From JBFMCC01 sp037445635 (GTDB lineage: Bacteria > Chloroflexota > Anaerolineae > Anaerolineales > Villigracilaceae), in assembly GCA_037445635.1 (NCBI GenBank), contig JBBIKC010000016.1:1-64000 (forward strand): a DNA stretch of 64,000 nt. The letters are read 5' to 3'. Positions 42,645 to 52,033 of this stretch are shown one piece after another. The stretch's first letter is position 1. Every line of letters begins with the position of its first letter. The notes under the pieces were generated by a model. It saw only the letters and a list, made by a program, of their open reading frames with translations. It searched no databases and had not been told where the DNA came from. A program made the position numbers and the translations under genes.

Positions 42645-43907
42645 ATGTCCCTCGACCCGGAAGCCGTTCGCCAGCAGTTCCCTTCGCTCAACCGGCCGGT
42701 TGTTTTTTTCGACAACCCCGGTGGGACGCAGATCGCGAGGCAAAGCCTCGACCGAATCAACAAGTATCTGCTCGAATGCAATGCCAACCACGAAGGTGCC
42801 TTTGAGACCAGCCGGAAATCGGATGCAATCCTGCACGAGGCGCACGCGGCCATGGCAGACTTTTTGAACGCCTCTTCCCCGGCCGAGATCGTGTTCGGCA
42901 ACAACATGACGACGCTCACCCTGCATATCAGCCGCACACTGGCGCGGACGCTCGGTCCCGGCGACGAGATCGTGGTCACGCGCCTCGACCACGACGCCAA
43001 CATTTCGCCCTGGTTATTGGCCGCCGAGGACAGAGGCTGCAAGGTCACATGGATTGATTTCGACGTGGAGGATTGCACGCTGAAATTGGAAGAATTCGAG
43101 AAAGCCCTGGAGCGCAAACCGAAGATCGCGGCCTTCGGTTATGCTTCGAATGCCACCGGCACCATCAACCCGGTCCGCAAGATCACGCAAATGGCAAAGT
43201 CTGTGGGCGCGCTGGTGTATATTGATGCCGTGCAATACGCGCCGCACGGCCCAATTGACGTGCAGGCCATCGGCTGTGATTTCCTGGTGTGTTCGGCCTA
43301 CAAGTTCTTCGGTCCGCACGCGGGCGCATTATACGGACGTTACGAATTGCTGGATGAATTGAAAGCCTATAAAGTCCGCCCGGCCGGTAATGAACCTCCC
43401 GGCAAGTTCGAGACCGGTACGCAGAATCACGAGGGGCTTGCCGGGGTGCTGGGAGCAATGGAGTACTTCGAGTGGCTGGGAAGCCGGTATGCCGGCACCC
43501 AGGCCGACGGTCTGCGCGAGAACGGATTCACCGGTCGGCGCCTGACGTTGAAGCAGGCAATGAACATGGTCCGCGCGTACGAATTCGAACTCAGCCGCGC
43601 GCTGATCGAGGCGGTCGAGTCCGTGCCGGGCGCGCGCATCTACGGCATCACAGACAGAAAGCGACTCGATGCGCGCGTGCCAACCGTCTCGTTCACGCTG
43701 GAAGGGAAACATCCGAAAGCAGTGGCCGAGGCGTTGGGCAATGATGGGATCTACGTATGGGATGGAAATTACTACGCGCTGGCTGTCACCGAACGGCTTG
43801 ACCTGGAGGAAAAGGGCGGCATGGTGCGCGTCGGCGCAGTGCACTACAACACATTGAACGAAGTGGATCGTTTTGCCGAAATGCTGAAGAAAGTTGCCGT
43901 AAACTGA
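42645..43907 (+). CDS. Cysteine desulfurase-like aminotransferase class V protein
   Basis: 420 residues. PLP enzyme: FFDNPGGTQIARQSLDRIN, NNMTTLTLHISR, TRLDHDANISPWL, GALVYIDAVQYAPHGPIDVQAIGCDFLVCSAYKFFGPHAGALYG with the Schiff-base lysine (outlined), GTQNHEGLAGVLGAMEYFEWLG. It matches the cysteine desulfurase-like subgroup (TIGR01976 type), whose substrate is not established and which lacks the usual SufS/IscS cysteine loop. RBS AAGGAG 9 bases before ATG. Confidence 0.88.
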   Translation: MSLDPEAVRQQFPSLNRPVVFFDNPGGTQIARQSLDRINKYLLECNANHEGAFETSRKSDAILHEAHAAMADFLNASSPAEIVFGNNMTTLTLHISRTLARTLGPGDEIVVTRLDHDANISPWLLAAEDRGCKVTWIDFDVEDCTLKLEEFEKALERKPKIAAFGYASNATGTINPVRKITQMAKSVGALVYIDAVQYAPHGPIDVQAIGCDFLVCSAYKFFGPHAGALYGRYELLDELKAYKVRPAGNEPPGKFETGTQNHEGLAGVLGAMEYFEWLGSRYAGTQADGLRENGFTGRRLTLKQAMNMVRAYEFELSRALIEAVESVPGARIYGITDRKRLDARVPTVSFTLEGKHPKAVAEALGNDGIYVWDGNYYALAVTERLDLEEKGGMVRVGAVHYNTLNEVDRFAEMLKKVAVN

Positions 43908-44213
43908 TCGTATGCGGCCCCGCTGGCCTGTTTCGATAGGTCACCGGGACATTCTGCCAAAACAATCCCCCGGCCCGGAAATCGAGATCTGATGTTACAC
44001 CCTGCAAAAAACCATATGTATGGGTTTGCTCGACACTTCAGACCCAAGATATGGGATGTCTGCATCACCTCAGTTAAAATGGCAAACGCCTGGGTGAGGG
44101 GGGCACCCAAGCGTTTGCCGCTGTTATATTACTACACCTTTCTCCAAAATACAAGGGTTTAAGATTAAAGTTTTTGTTAGGTAATTTGATATACAATACC
44201 GACAGCAGGAAAC
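43908..44213. other. Non-coding stretch with a long inverted repeat
   Basis: No gene seen. It contains an inverted repeat at 44081-44119: GGCAAACGC-C-TGGGTG pairs with CACCCA-A-GCGTTTGCC, 15 of 16 positions, 7-base loop. On the minus strand the hairpin is followed by CATTTTAAC. It may be a terminator or a structured small RNA. The remainder shows no pattern. Confidence 0.55.
44187..44195 (+). promoter_or_regulatory. Extended -10 promoter of the 51-residue gene
   Basis: TGA-TATACA (TGn extension) 18 bases before ATG 44214, with AGGA at 44207-44210 between. Confidence 0.5.
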
Positions 44214-44369
44214 ATGTTTTCGTGGATTTGTCGCTTCATTCCTTTTTTCTGTAATGCGAGCCTCGCCCTCATCGCGAGATCGCTGTTTCTCCTCTTCGTG
44301 ATCGTCGTCGCGTCGCTTGTGCTGGCACGCCTCATCTACGACATTATCAAACATCATCGTGGTCAATAA
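44214..44369 (+). CDS. Small single-pass membrane protein, 51 aa
   Basis: Sequence opens MFSWICRFIPFF and has one long hydrophobic helix (LALIARSLFLLFVIVVASLV, residues ~17-37), ending in a basic IKHHRGQ tail. Supported by an extended -10 box, an AGGA ribosome site and a stop directly before the converging tRNA terminator. AT-richer than its neighbours. Function unknown. Confidence 0.5.
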   Translation: MFSWICRFIPFFCNASLALIARSLFLLFVIVVASLVLARLIYDIIKHHRGQ

Positions 44370-44371
44370 AC

Positions 44372-44393
44372 AAAAAGGCTCCCTTTCGGGAGC
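44372..44393 (-). terminator. Terminator of tRNA-Arg
   Basis: Minus strand GCTCCC-GAAA-GGGAGC followed by CTTTTTG, 8 bases downstream of the tRNA. Confidence 0.9.
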
Positions 44394-44400
44394 GGGGAAA

Positions 44401-44472
44401 TGCCCCAGGCGGGAATCGAACCCACATCAGAGCCTTAGGAGTGCCCTGTTCTGTCCATTGAACTACCGGGGC
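44401..44472 (-). tRNA. tRNA-Arg (anticodon CCU)
   Basis: 72 bases on the minus strand. Acceptor GCCCCGG pairs with CTGGGGC (one G·U), discriminator A; D-stem GTTC/GAAC. The anticodon loop CTCCTAA gives CCU, reading AGG arginine codons. The anticodon stem has an A·G mismatch next to the loop; T-arm GTGGG-TTCGATT-CCCGC. CCA is not encoded. Located 44 bases after ftsK on the same strand, with its own terminator. Confidence 0.9.
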
Positions 44473-44516
44473 GCGTGGAAAATTATAGCACGGACTTCCG
44501 CTCTCCGCAGCGGATT

Positions 44517-46799
44517 TCAATCGGGATTTGAACCTTTCGGCGGGATGACCGTCTCGGACTCCAATACGCGGCGCACCTGCGACATTCCCTCCGGCGGACC
44601 GACGATTCCCTTCTCCTCCAGCACGTCCACGAGACGCGCGGCGCGCGTATAACCGATACGCAATTTTCGCTGAAGCATCGAGACCGAACACTTGCCCTCG
44701 CGGCGGACGATGTCTGTCGCGTCTTTGAGGAGCGGATCCTCATTCGAGGCCGGGGCCATGTCCTCCCAAAGCGGGGCCTGTTTGAGCGGCACACCCGTTG
44801 CGGCCGGTGCATCCACCGGGCCGCCGGGCACGGCGTACGCGCTGGTCTGTCCGCTTTGCATCTTCCAGTATTCGACCAGACCGTGAATTTCGTGATCGGA
44901 AACGAACACACCCTGCAAACGGACCGGCGAGGGCGATTCGGGCGCCTGATAGAGCATGTCGCCGCGGCCGAGCAGGCGCTCCGCGCCGGGCTGGTCGAGG
45001 ATCACGCGGCTGTCCACGCCGGAGGCGACGGCGAAGGCGATACGCGCCGGGAAGTTGGCCTTGATCAGGCCGGTGACCACATCCACGGATGGACGCTGAG
45101 TGGCAAGGATGAGATGGATACCTGTGGCGCGCGCCAGTTGCGCGAGGCGCGTGATCGTTCGCTCGGTTTCATCCGGGGCGATCAGCATCAGGTCAGCCAG
45201 TTCATCAATGACAACGACAAGGAATGGAAGTCTCTTGCCGCCCTGCGAGGTCATGCGCGCGTTGTAATCCTGAATATTGCGCGCACCAATGCGCGCGAAC
45301 TCGTGGTAGCGCTTGTCCATCTCGCGCGTCATCCATTGCAGCGCGCCGACCACGCGCTCCATCTCCACCACCACCGGGGCCAGCAGGTGCGGCACACCGT
45401 TATAGCCGGTCAATTCGACGCGTTTCGGATCCACCAGAATCAGGCGCAGGTCGTCGGGTGTGTTGTGCAGGAGGAAGCAGGTGAGGATGGAATTGACACA
45501 GACGGATTTACCGGAACCGGTCGTGCCAGCGATGAGCAAATGCGGCATGGACGTCAGGTCCGCGACCATGGGATGCCCGGCCACATCGCGGCCGAGGGCA
45601 AAACGCAGCGGCGGGCGGTTGCGCTGAAACATCTCGCTTTCCAGGATGTCGCGCAACGCAACCAGGGTCATTTCTTCGTTGGGGACTTCGATGCCGACGT
45701 AACTGTGGCCCGGCACCGGGGCCTGGATGCGGATGCGCGGCGCGGCCAACGCGAGGGCGAGATCGTCCGCAAGGGAGGCGATCTTGCCGACGCGCACGCG
45801 CGTGCGCCCGCCGCGCGTCTCGACGAAGAGCGGCTCCACGCCGAATTGCGTGATCGTCGGCCCGCGGCTGATCTGCACCACCTGCGCCGGCGCGCCGAAG
45901 GAGGCCAGGGTCTCTTCGATGAGGCGGGCGCGCTTTTGAATGAAGTCTTCGTTGATGGCAGGCGCCGCGCCCTCGTCGAGGATGTCCTTGATGGCAGGAA
46001 CCTGCCAGTGGATGACCTGTGGCTCGCCAGATCGGGAGGTGGTCAGGATTGGCGCGGAAGCAGGAACAGCCGCGGCGGGCTTCGACGGACGGCTTAAGGG
46101 TGTAAAGCCGTTGGTCTGCGCCTCGGCTTGTGCGGGCGCGGCAGAATCAGGTCCGGCGCGACGCGTGAACAGCGTCCGCGCGCGGACAACCATTGGTTTG
46201 ATCCACATGGCCAGGTCGCGCACCGAAATATCCAGCGTCATCGTCAGGCCGATCAGCAGCCAGGCAATGAGGGCCACCACGCCGCCGGCCGGGCCAAGTC
46301 CCAGCCACAGGGCGCGCATGAACAAACTCCCGATGTACCCTCCGCCATCGCCATTGAGCGCGGCCTCGTTGGCGCGCTCGGGAGCCGCGATGACGGCATG
46401 GAGGGTAGTGAGAAGCCAGAGGAAAATCAGGACGCTGCCAACGGCGCGCTCCAGAGATAGAGGCGGGATGCGCTCGATCTTGCGGAAGACCAGCCACAGG
46501 CCATAGACCAGCAAAGCCAGCGGCAGGACGTAGATGCCCCAGCCGAAGATCTGCCCAAGGATTTGGATGAAACCGCCAGTGAGGGCGCTTCGATTGGCAG
46601 AGATCAGGCTGAGAAGAATGAGCAGGCCGAACGCGGCAAGCACATAACCGACCACATCCAGTTTGCGTTCGGCAGAGAGACTACTCCACCAGGAGGCGGA
46701 TACAGGCGGTTCGGGCGCGGTCTTACGCACCGCCGGCCTTCCGCGCGGCGGGATGGTCTTAGGTTTATTGCGGGAGGGCTTGCCTTTGGAGATGGGCAT
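44517..46799 (-). CDS. ftsK: DNA translocase FtsK/SpoIIIE
   Basis: 760 residues from ATG 46799 (MPISKGKPSRNKPK). Pumps chromosome DNA at the division septum. N-terminal basic segment, four helices (residues ~45-200), linker ~200-260, alpha domain (EETLASFGAPAQVVQISRGPTITQFGVEP), motor with Walker A LIAGTTGSGKSVCVNS and Walker B LPFLVVVIDELADLM. RPSVDVVTGLIKANFPARIAF follows, and a C-terminal gamma winged helix (KCSVSMLQRKLRIGYTRAARLVDVLEEKGIVGPPEG, outlined) reads KOPS. A TATAAT at 46816-46821 ends 16 bases before the ATG. Confidence 0.96.
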   Translation of the reverse strand: MPISKGKPSRNKPKTIPPRGRPAVRKTAPEPPVSASWWSSLSAERKLDVVGYVLAAFGLLILLSLISANRSALTGGFIQILGQIFGWGIYVLPLALLVYGLWLVFRKIERIPPLSLERAVGSVLIFLWLLTTLHAVIAAPERANEAALNGDGGGYIGSLFMRALWLGLGPAGGVVALIAWLLIGLTMTLDISVRDLAMWIKPMVVRARTLFTRRAGPDSAAPAQAEAQTNGFTPLSRPSKPAAAVPASAPILTTSRSGEPQVIHWQVPAIKDILDEGAAPAINEDFIQKRARLIEETLASFGAPAQVVQISRGPTITQFGVEPLFVETRGGRTRVRVGKIASLADDLALALAAPRIRIQAPVPGHSYVGIEVPNEEMTLVALRDILESEMFQRNRPPLRFALGRDVAGHPMVADLTSMPHLLIAGTTGSGKSVCVNSILTCFLLHNTPDDLRLILVDPKRVELTGYNGVPHLLAPVVVEMERVVGALQWMTREMDKRYHEFARIGARNIQDYNARMTSQGGKRLPFLVVVIDELADLMLIAPDETERTITRLAQLARATGIHLILATQRPSVDVVTGLIKANFPARIAFAVASGVDSRVILDQPGAERLLGRGDMLYQAPESPSPVRLQGVFVSDHEIHGLVEYWKMQSGQTSAYAVPGGPVDAPAATGVPLKQAPLWEDMAPASNEDPLLKDATDIVRREGKCSVSMLQRKLRIGYTRAARLVDVLEEKGIVGPPEGMSQVRRVLESETVIPPKGSNPD

Positions 46800-46929
46800 G
46801 TGCGAGGCCAAAAAGATTATAGCACAAATGGTCTGTTTTTCTTTAAGGTACAATTACGACGCTTTCAGTCTCTTCCGGCCGCGAATCGCAAGGAGTCTCG
46901 CGAAGTCCGCGGCATGACAGGACTCTTCC

Positions 46930-47847
46930 TTGTTTGAAATTCTCTTCCTTGGCACTTCCGCCTCCGCCCCGTCCGCCAAGCGCGGGCTTTCCGCGCAAAT
47001 CGTCCGTCACGACGAATACCGCTTCCTGGTGGACTGCGGCGAGGGCACCCAGCGCCAGATCCTGCAATCGGGCGTCGGCTTCAAACGCCTGACGCGCATC
47101 CTGCTCACGCACGGTCACCTGGATCACATCCTCGGCCTCGGCGGCCTGCTCAGCACGTTCCTGCGCTGGGAGGCCATCGAGGAACTCGAAATCTTCGGCG
47201 GCCGTTCCACGCTCGACCGCGTCCACGATCTGTTATACGGCGTCGTGCTGCGCGGCAATCAGCCGCCCATGCCGCTCCACTTACGCGAGATCAAGCCGGG
47301 CGTGTTCTTCGAGACGGAGGACTTTACCATCACCGCATTTCCGGTCACGCACCGCGGACCGGATTGCCTCGGTTACGTCTTTCAGGGAAAATCCCGCCGT
47401 CCCTTCCTCGCGCAAAAAGCGAACGAACTCGGCGTCCCGTTCGGCCCCGAACGAAGCGACCTGGTGGCCGGGAAAACAGTCACCCTGCCCGATGGGCGCC
47501 GCATCGCGCCGGACGATGTGCTGGGTCCGCTCGAAAGGGGAGCCAAACTCGTTGTCGTGGGCGACGCGGGGCGGACGGATAACCTCGTCGAGGCCTGCCG
47601 CGACGCGGATGCGCTGGTGATCGAGTCCACGTATCTGGATGAAGAAGCCGGTATGGCTAAGGAATTCTCACATCTGACGGCGCGCATGGCCGCGGAGCTG
47701 GCCGCCAGGGCGGGAGTCAAGAGACTGATCCTCACCCACCTGTCGCGCCGCTACCGCGAGAAGGACGTGCTGGCCGAGGCGCAGGCCGTTTTTCCGAATT
47801 CTGTGGTGGCGCGCGATTTCGACGAGTTCAAGATCAAGCGCGAATAA
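46930..47847 (+). CDS. rnz: Ribonuclease Z
   Basis: 305 residues. Endonuclease that trims tRNA 3' ends. Metallo-beta-lactamase motif LTHGHLDHILGLGGL (HxHxDH), FPVTHRGPDCLGYVF, VVVGDAGRTDNLVEACRDADALVIESTYLDEE (outlined; conserved Asp), LILTHLSRRY with HLS motif. Start is TTG at 46930; no good RBS or upstream ATG is available. A tRNA gene lies 2.5 kb away but is not linked to it. Confidence 0.94.
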   Translation: MFEILFLGTSASAPSAKRGLSAQIVRHDEYRFLVDCGEGTQRQILQSGVGFKRLTRILLTHGHLDHILGLGGLLSTFLRWEAIEELEIFGGRSTLDRVHDLLYGVVLRGNQPPMPLHLREIKPGVFFETEDFTITAFPVTHRGPDCLGYVFQGKSRRPFLAQKANELGVPFGPERSDLVAGKTVTLPDGRRIAPDDVLGPLERGAKLVVVGDAGRTDNLVEACRDADALVIESTYLDEEAGMAKEFSHLTARMAAELAARAGVKRLILTHLSRRYREKDVLAEAQAVFPNSVVARDFDEFKIKRE

Positions 47848-47860
47848 AACACAGGCAGAT

Positions 47861-47899
47861 AACAGAACCTCCCGACAACGCAGGAGGTTCTGTTGTTTT
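47861..47899 (+). terminator. Intrinsic terminator of rnz
   Basis: AACAGAACCTCC / GGAGGTTCTGTT, 12 bp perfect, 10-base loop, followed by GTTTTC. Confidence 0.85.
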
Positions 47900-47924
47900 C
47901 ATTGCGCGTCCGCCCGTGTAAGTC

Positions 47925-49127
47925 CTAGATCGCATCACTCGTCATGATGAACAGCGGAGTCATCTCGAAACTTTCGAAATTGGGACGCAGGCGGTCGGTG
48001 TTGTAGAAGCGCTCCACGTTGACGCTCTTCTTGGTACTGGTCACAATGTCAATCGGGATGTTGTCGTAGCGGCCGTTCTTGAGCACGACCATTCGTCCGT
48101 GCACGCGTTTGAGAATGAGGTCCAGCGCCAGGTTCCCGTATGCCATCGGGACGATGGAGTCGATCGCGTCCGGGTCGCCGCAGCGCACGAGATAACCCAA
48201 TTTCTGGTTGATCGTATCCACACTGCGGCCGTTGTTGTGCTGTGCAGTCAGTTCCTTGAGCCGCGCGGAAACCAGATCGCCGATGCCGCCCAGTTTGGCA
48301 TGACCGAAGGCGTCGGTCGTGCGGTCCTCGAACACCATCTCTCCGCCCTTGAACATGGCGCCTTCCGAGACCAGCACCACTGAGTATCTGCTCGGGTTGT
48401 GCTTGCGGTCCAGCATGAGCAGTTCGGCAAGACGTTCGATATCGAATTTATATTCCGGAATGACGCAGCGGTTGGCCGCGCCGGCCATGGTGGGAAGCAT
48501 GGCCGTGAACCCCGCGTAACGCCCGAAGACCTCCAGCACCATCAGCCGTTCGTGCGAACCGGCCACAGTCCGCAGGCTGTTGGCCAGCTCGATGGTGCGT
48601 GTGACGCAGGTGCTGAAGCCGATGCAGTAATCGGTCCCGGGCACGTCATTGTCCATCGTCTTGGGGATGGCAATCACCTTCACCCCCTCCTGGTACATGC
48701 GCACGGCGTAACTGAGCGTATCGTCGCCGCCGATGGGGACGAGATAATCAATGCCCAGGAAGTCGAGATTCTGGAGCACCTCCGACGTCAGGTCGTTGAC
48801 TTCGTCCTTGAACTTTTCCTGCAAGAAGGGAGGCATTCGGTCGTGCTTGACCCTGGCGGGATTCGTCCGCGACGTGTGCAGGAACGTCCCGCCCGTGCGC
48901 CCCGCCTTGTTGACCACCTCCTCGGTCAGCACCTGGAAGTTGTTGCTGTTGTCCGCTTTCTTGTCGCGGACAATGTCAATCAGTCCGGCCCACCCCCGGC
49001 GAATTCCAATGACCTGCCAGCCCTCGCGCAGAGCGCGGATGGTAACGGCGCGGATGGCCGGGTTGAGTCCGGGGACATCCCCGCCGCCGGTCAGGATTCC
49101 AATTACACCCGGTTTCATGCCTGCCAT
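47925..49127 (-). CDS. 6-phosphofructokinase family, probably PPi-dependent type
   Basis: 400 residues. GILTGGGDVPGLNPAIRAV is the phosphate-binding start. VPIGGDDTLSYAVRMYQEGV has GGDD where ATP-dependent enzymes have GGDG, which marks PPi-PFK-type members. PKTMDNDVPGTDYCIGFSTCV is the catalytic segment and EVFGRYAGFTAMLP follows. It catalyses fructose 6-phosphate to fructose 1,6-bisphosphate, reversibly if PPi-dependent. Divergent from an ATP-type PFK. RBS AAAGGAGA before ATG; -10 TAGAAT at 49160-49165. Confidence 0.9.
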   Translation of the reverse strand: MAGMKPGVIGILTGGGDVPGLNPAIRAVTIRALREGWQVIGIRRGWAGLIDIVRDKKADNSNNFQVLTEEVVNKAGRTGGTFLHTSRTNPARVKHDRMPPFLQEKFKDEVNDLTSEVLQNLDFLGIDYLVPIGGDDTLSYAVRMYQEGVKVIAIPKTMDNDVPGTDYCIGFSTCVTRTIELANSLRTVAGSHERLMVLEVFGRYAGFTAMLPTMAGAANRCVIPEYKFDIERLAELLMLDRKHNPSRYSVVLVSEGAMFKGGEMVFEDRTTDAFGHAKLGGIGDLVSARLKELTAQHNNGRSVDTINQKLGYLVRCGDPDAIDSIVPMAYGNLALDLILKRVHGRMVVLKNGRYDNIPIDIVTSTKKSVNVERFYNTDRLRPNFESFEMTPLFIMTSDAI

Positions 49128-49236
49128 AATGTTCTCCTTTTTGCCGATCTACTTGCGCTATTCTACACCCAAAGAGTGGGAAGGCAAAAGATGGAGTACA
49201 ATGCAAGGCGATTTAGCCCGGAAAGACAAGAGAAAA

Positions 49237-50217
49237 ATGGAACCTCAAACAAGTATGACCATCGGTGTTTTGACTTCGGGAGGCGACGCGCCCGGCATGA
49301 ACGCCTGCATCCGCGCCGTGGTGCGGACGGCCCAGGCCCGCAACGCCCAGGTACTGGGTGTTTTCAACGGCTTCGAAGGCCTGATTGACGGCGAATACCG
49401 CCCCCTCGGCGTGCGCGACGTGGGCGGCATCCTCCAGCGCGGCGGGACGATTTTACAGACGCGCCGCAGTAAACGCTTCCTCGAAAAGAAGGGCCAGCGC
49501 GACGCCATCCGCAAGATGAACGAAGCCGGCATGGACGCCCTCATCGTCATCGGCGGCGACGGATCCCTGCACGGCGCACAGGTTTTGCACGAACAGGGAG
49601 TCAAGGTCGTGGGCGTGCCGGCCAGCATTGACAACGATATCTGGGGGACGAACATCGCCATTGGCGTGGACACGGCCATGAACACCATCATGGACGCGGT
49701 GGACAAACTGCGCGACACAGCCTCCTCGCACAACCGCGCCTTCCTGATCGAGACCATGGGGCGCAACAGCGGTTACCTGGCCGTGATGGCGGGCATCGTG
49801 TGCGGCGCGGAAGTGGTGCTCATCCCGGAAGTAAAGGTCGGGATCGAAGATATAGCCAACATGGTGGAAGAGGCCTACAAGCGCGGCAAGACCCATTCCA
49901 TCATCATCAACGCCGAGGGGTCGGGCTTCAAGACCGTCGAACTGGCAAAGGCGCTGGAGGAGATGGACGTGGGCTTCACCACGCGCGTGACCATCCTGGG
50001 TCACATTCAGCGCGGCGGCACCCCGACGGCATACGACCGCCTGGTGGCCTCCCGCATGGGGGTCAAGGCGGTGGAGGCGCTTCTCGAAGGCCGGAGCGGC
50101 GTGATGACCGGCTTGAAAGGCCGCGGCATTGACTTTGTCCCTATCGCGGACGTGATCGCGAACCAACGCATGGTCAATATGGAATATTACGAAATGGCGA
50201 GAGTCTTGGCTCGTTAG
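49237..50217 (+). CDS. pfkA: ATP-dependent 6-phosphofructokinase
   Basis: 326 residues from ATG 49237 (a second ATG at 49255 is also possible). GVLTSGGDAPGMNACIRAVVR, VIGGDGSLHGAQVL with GGDG (ATP type), VGVPASIDNDIWGTNIAIGVDTA (here S replaces the usual T of PKTIDND), ETMGRNSGYLAVMAGI, VTILGHIQRGGTPTAYDRL. Phosphorylates fructose 6-phosphate in glycolysis. TACAAT at 49197-49202 is a possible -10. Confidence 0.93.
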   Translation: MEPQTSMTIGVLTSGGDAPGMNACIRAVVRTAQARNAQVLGVFNGFEGLIDGEYRPLGVRDVGGILQRGGTILQTRRSKRFLEKKGQRDAIRKMNEAGMDALIVIGGDGSLHGAQVLHEQGVKVVGVPASIDNDIWGTNIAIGVDTAMNTIMDAVDKLRDTASSHNRAFLIETMGRNSGYLAVMAGIVCGAEVVLIPEVKVGIEDIANMVEEAYKRGKTHSIIINAEGSGFKTVELAKALEEMDVGFTTRVTILGHIQRGGTPTAYDRLVASRMGVKAVEALLEGRSGVMTGLKGRGIDFVPIADVIANQRMVNMEYYEMARVLAR

Positions 50218-50307
50218 CTGTTGGATTTCAGAACGTACCAGCGATTCAGAATGCCTCTGGTTACTGGTTCTATTTCCGGCTGACAGCCGAAAGCCGGCCG
50301 CCAATGG
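50218..50307. other. Short convergent intergenic region
   Basis: A CCGGCTGACAGCCGAAAGCCGG hairpin-like segment near 50277-50298; otherwise nothing recognisable between pfkA and the mutase gene. Confidence 0.4.
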
Positions 50308-51987
50308 CTAGATCCAGTTCGGCTCCTCGTACGTCCCAAACACTTCCTTCATCACGCTGATAATCTCACCCAATGTCGCGTACGCGTGGACACATTCCAT
50401 GAGATGCGGCATCGTGTTCTCCGTGCCCTGACAGGCGCGCCGCAGTCTGTCCAGCGCCTGACCGACGCGGCCGTTGTCCCGCGTCGCGCGGACTTCGGCC
50501 AGCCGCGCCGCCTGACGCTGATAGCCGCCCGGGTCCATTTCGAGCAACGGGATGGTCAGCGGCTTGTCCTCGGCATAGGCATTCACGCCCACGATGCGGC
50601 GCACGCCCTCGTCAATCTCGCGTTGATAGCGATAGGCCGCGTCGGCGATCTCGCTTTGGAAGAATCCCTTTTCGATGGCGGGGATGACACCGCCCAGTTC
50701 CTCGATGCGGCGGAAGTAGTCGTACGCCTGCTTCTCGATGCGGTCGGTCTGGGCCTCGACGAAGAAACTGCCGCCGAGTGGATCAATGGTATTCGCCACC
50801 CCGGACTCCTCGGCGATGATCTGCTGGGTGCGCAGCGCGATGGTGACCGCGTGCTCGGAGGGAAGCGCGAGCGCCTCGTCGAGACTGTTCGTGTGCAGGG
50901 ATTGTGTCCCGCCGAGGACCGCGGCCAGCGCCTGGATGGCCACGCGCACCACGTTGTTCTCCGGCTGCTGCGCGGTGAGACTGACACCCGCCGTCTGTGT
51001 ATGGAAGCGCAATAACCACGAACGCGGGTTTTTGGCCTTGAATGTCTCTTTCATCTCGCGCGCCCAAATACGACGCGCGGCGCGGTACTTGGCAATCTCC
51101 TCGAAAAAATCATTGTGGGCGTTGAAGAAGAAGGACAGGCGCGGGGCGAACTCGTCCACGTCCATACCGCGCTGGATGCCCCAGCGGACGTATTCGAGGC
51201 CGTCCGATAACGTGAACGCCAGTTCCTGCGCGGCCGTGGAACCCGCCTCGCGGATGTGGTATCCGCTGATGGAAATCGTGTTCCATTGCGGGACCTTCTG
51301 CGCGCCGAATTCCATCGTGTCCACCACCAGCCGCATGGACGGCTCCGGCGGGAAGATGAATTCCTTTTGCGCGATGAACTCTTTGAGGATATCGTTCTGA
51401 ATCGTGCCGCGCAACTGGTCGGCACGGACGCCCTGCTTCTCCGCGGCGGCGATATACATGGCCCAGATGACGGCCGCGGGCGAGTTGATGGTCATGCTGG
51501 TAGATACTTTATCCAGCGGGATGCCGTCGAGCAGGATTTCCATATCTTTAAGCGACGACACCGCCACGCCGCATTTGCCAAACTCGCCCAGCGCTTCGGG
51601 CTGGTCGGTGTCGTAGCCCATGAGGGTGGCGAGGTCGAAGGCAATGGACAAGCCTGTTTGACCTTGATCCAGTAAATACTTGAAGCGCGCATTCGTCTCT
51701 TCGGCGGTGCCGAAGCCCGCGAACATCCTCATCGTCCACAGTTTGCCGCGATGCAGCGTCGGGTGGACTCCGCGCGTAAACGGGTATTCGCCCGGCAGTC
51801 CAAGATCGGATGCGTAGTCCTGGTCGGCCACATCGAGCGGAGTGTAGAGACGGTTGATGGGTTCGGAGGAGGTCGTGATGAATCGGTCCTGCCGTTCGGG
51901 CATGGACGCGAGCGCCTTCTGCAGGCTGGTCTCTTCCCATTTTTCCAGCGCGTCCCTTAGTTCGGCGAGTTTTTTCCTGTCGTACAT
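50308..51987 (-). CDS. Methylmalonyl-CoA mutase, large (substrate-binding) subunit
   Basis: 559 residues from ATG 51987. Isomerises (R)-methylmalonyl-CoA and succinyl-CoA with adenosylcobalamin. Barrel motifs: YTPLDVADQDYASDLGLPGEYPFTRGVHPT (outlined), RMFAGFGTAEETNARFKYLLDQGQTGLSIAFDLATLMGYD (outlined), SMTINSPAAVIWAMY, WNTISISGYHIREAGSTAAQE, HTQTAGVSLTAQQPENNVVRVA, GVANTIDPLGGSFFVEAQTD. The B12-binding domain is absent, so a separate small subunit must exist; none is in the window. TATAAT box (minus) at 52015-52020. Confidence 0.94.
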   Translation of the reverse strand: MYDRKKLAELRDALEKWEETSLQKALASMPERQDRFITTSSEPINRLYTPLDVADQDYASDLGLPGEYPFTRGVHPTLHRGKLWTMRMFAGFGTAEETNARFKYLLDQGQTGLSIAFDLATLMGYDTDQPEALGEFGKCGVAVSSLKDMEILLDGIPLDKVSTSMTINSPAAVIWAMYIAAAEKQGVRADQLRGTIQNDILKEFIAQKEFIFPPEPSMRLVVDTMEFGAQKVPQWNTISISGYHIREAGSTAAQELAFTLSDGLEYVRWGIQRGMDVDEFAPRLSFFFNAHNDFFEEIAKYRAARRIWAREMKETFKAKNPRSWLLRFHTQTAGVSLTAQQPENNVVRVAIQALAAVLGGTQSLHTNSLDEALALPSEHAVTIALRTQQIIAEESGVANTIDPLGGSFFVEAQTDRIEKQAYDYFRRIEELGGVIPAIEKGFFQSEIADAAYRYQREIDEGVRRIVGVNAYAEDKPLTIPLLEMDPGGYQRQAARLAEVRATRDNGRVGQALDRLRRACQGTENTMPHLMECVHAYATLGEIISVMKEVFGTYEEPNWI

Positions 51988-52033
51988 GGGCGGCTCCTTC
52001 GACGAGATGCGGAAATTATACTTTGTAATTTGG

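Noticed and set aside
44505..44560. Second tRNA next to tRNA-Arg (GGGATTTGAACC)
   Set aside because: The sequence is the 3' end of ftsK; no acceptor or anticodon stem can be formed.
44856..46097. 413-residue plus-strand frame
   Set aside because: Antisense to ftsK, rich in His/Arg/Asp without domain pattern.
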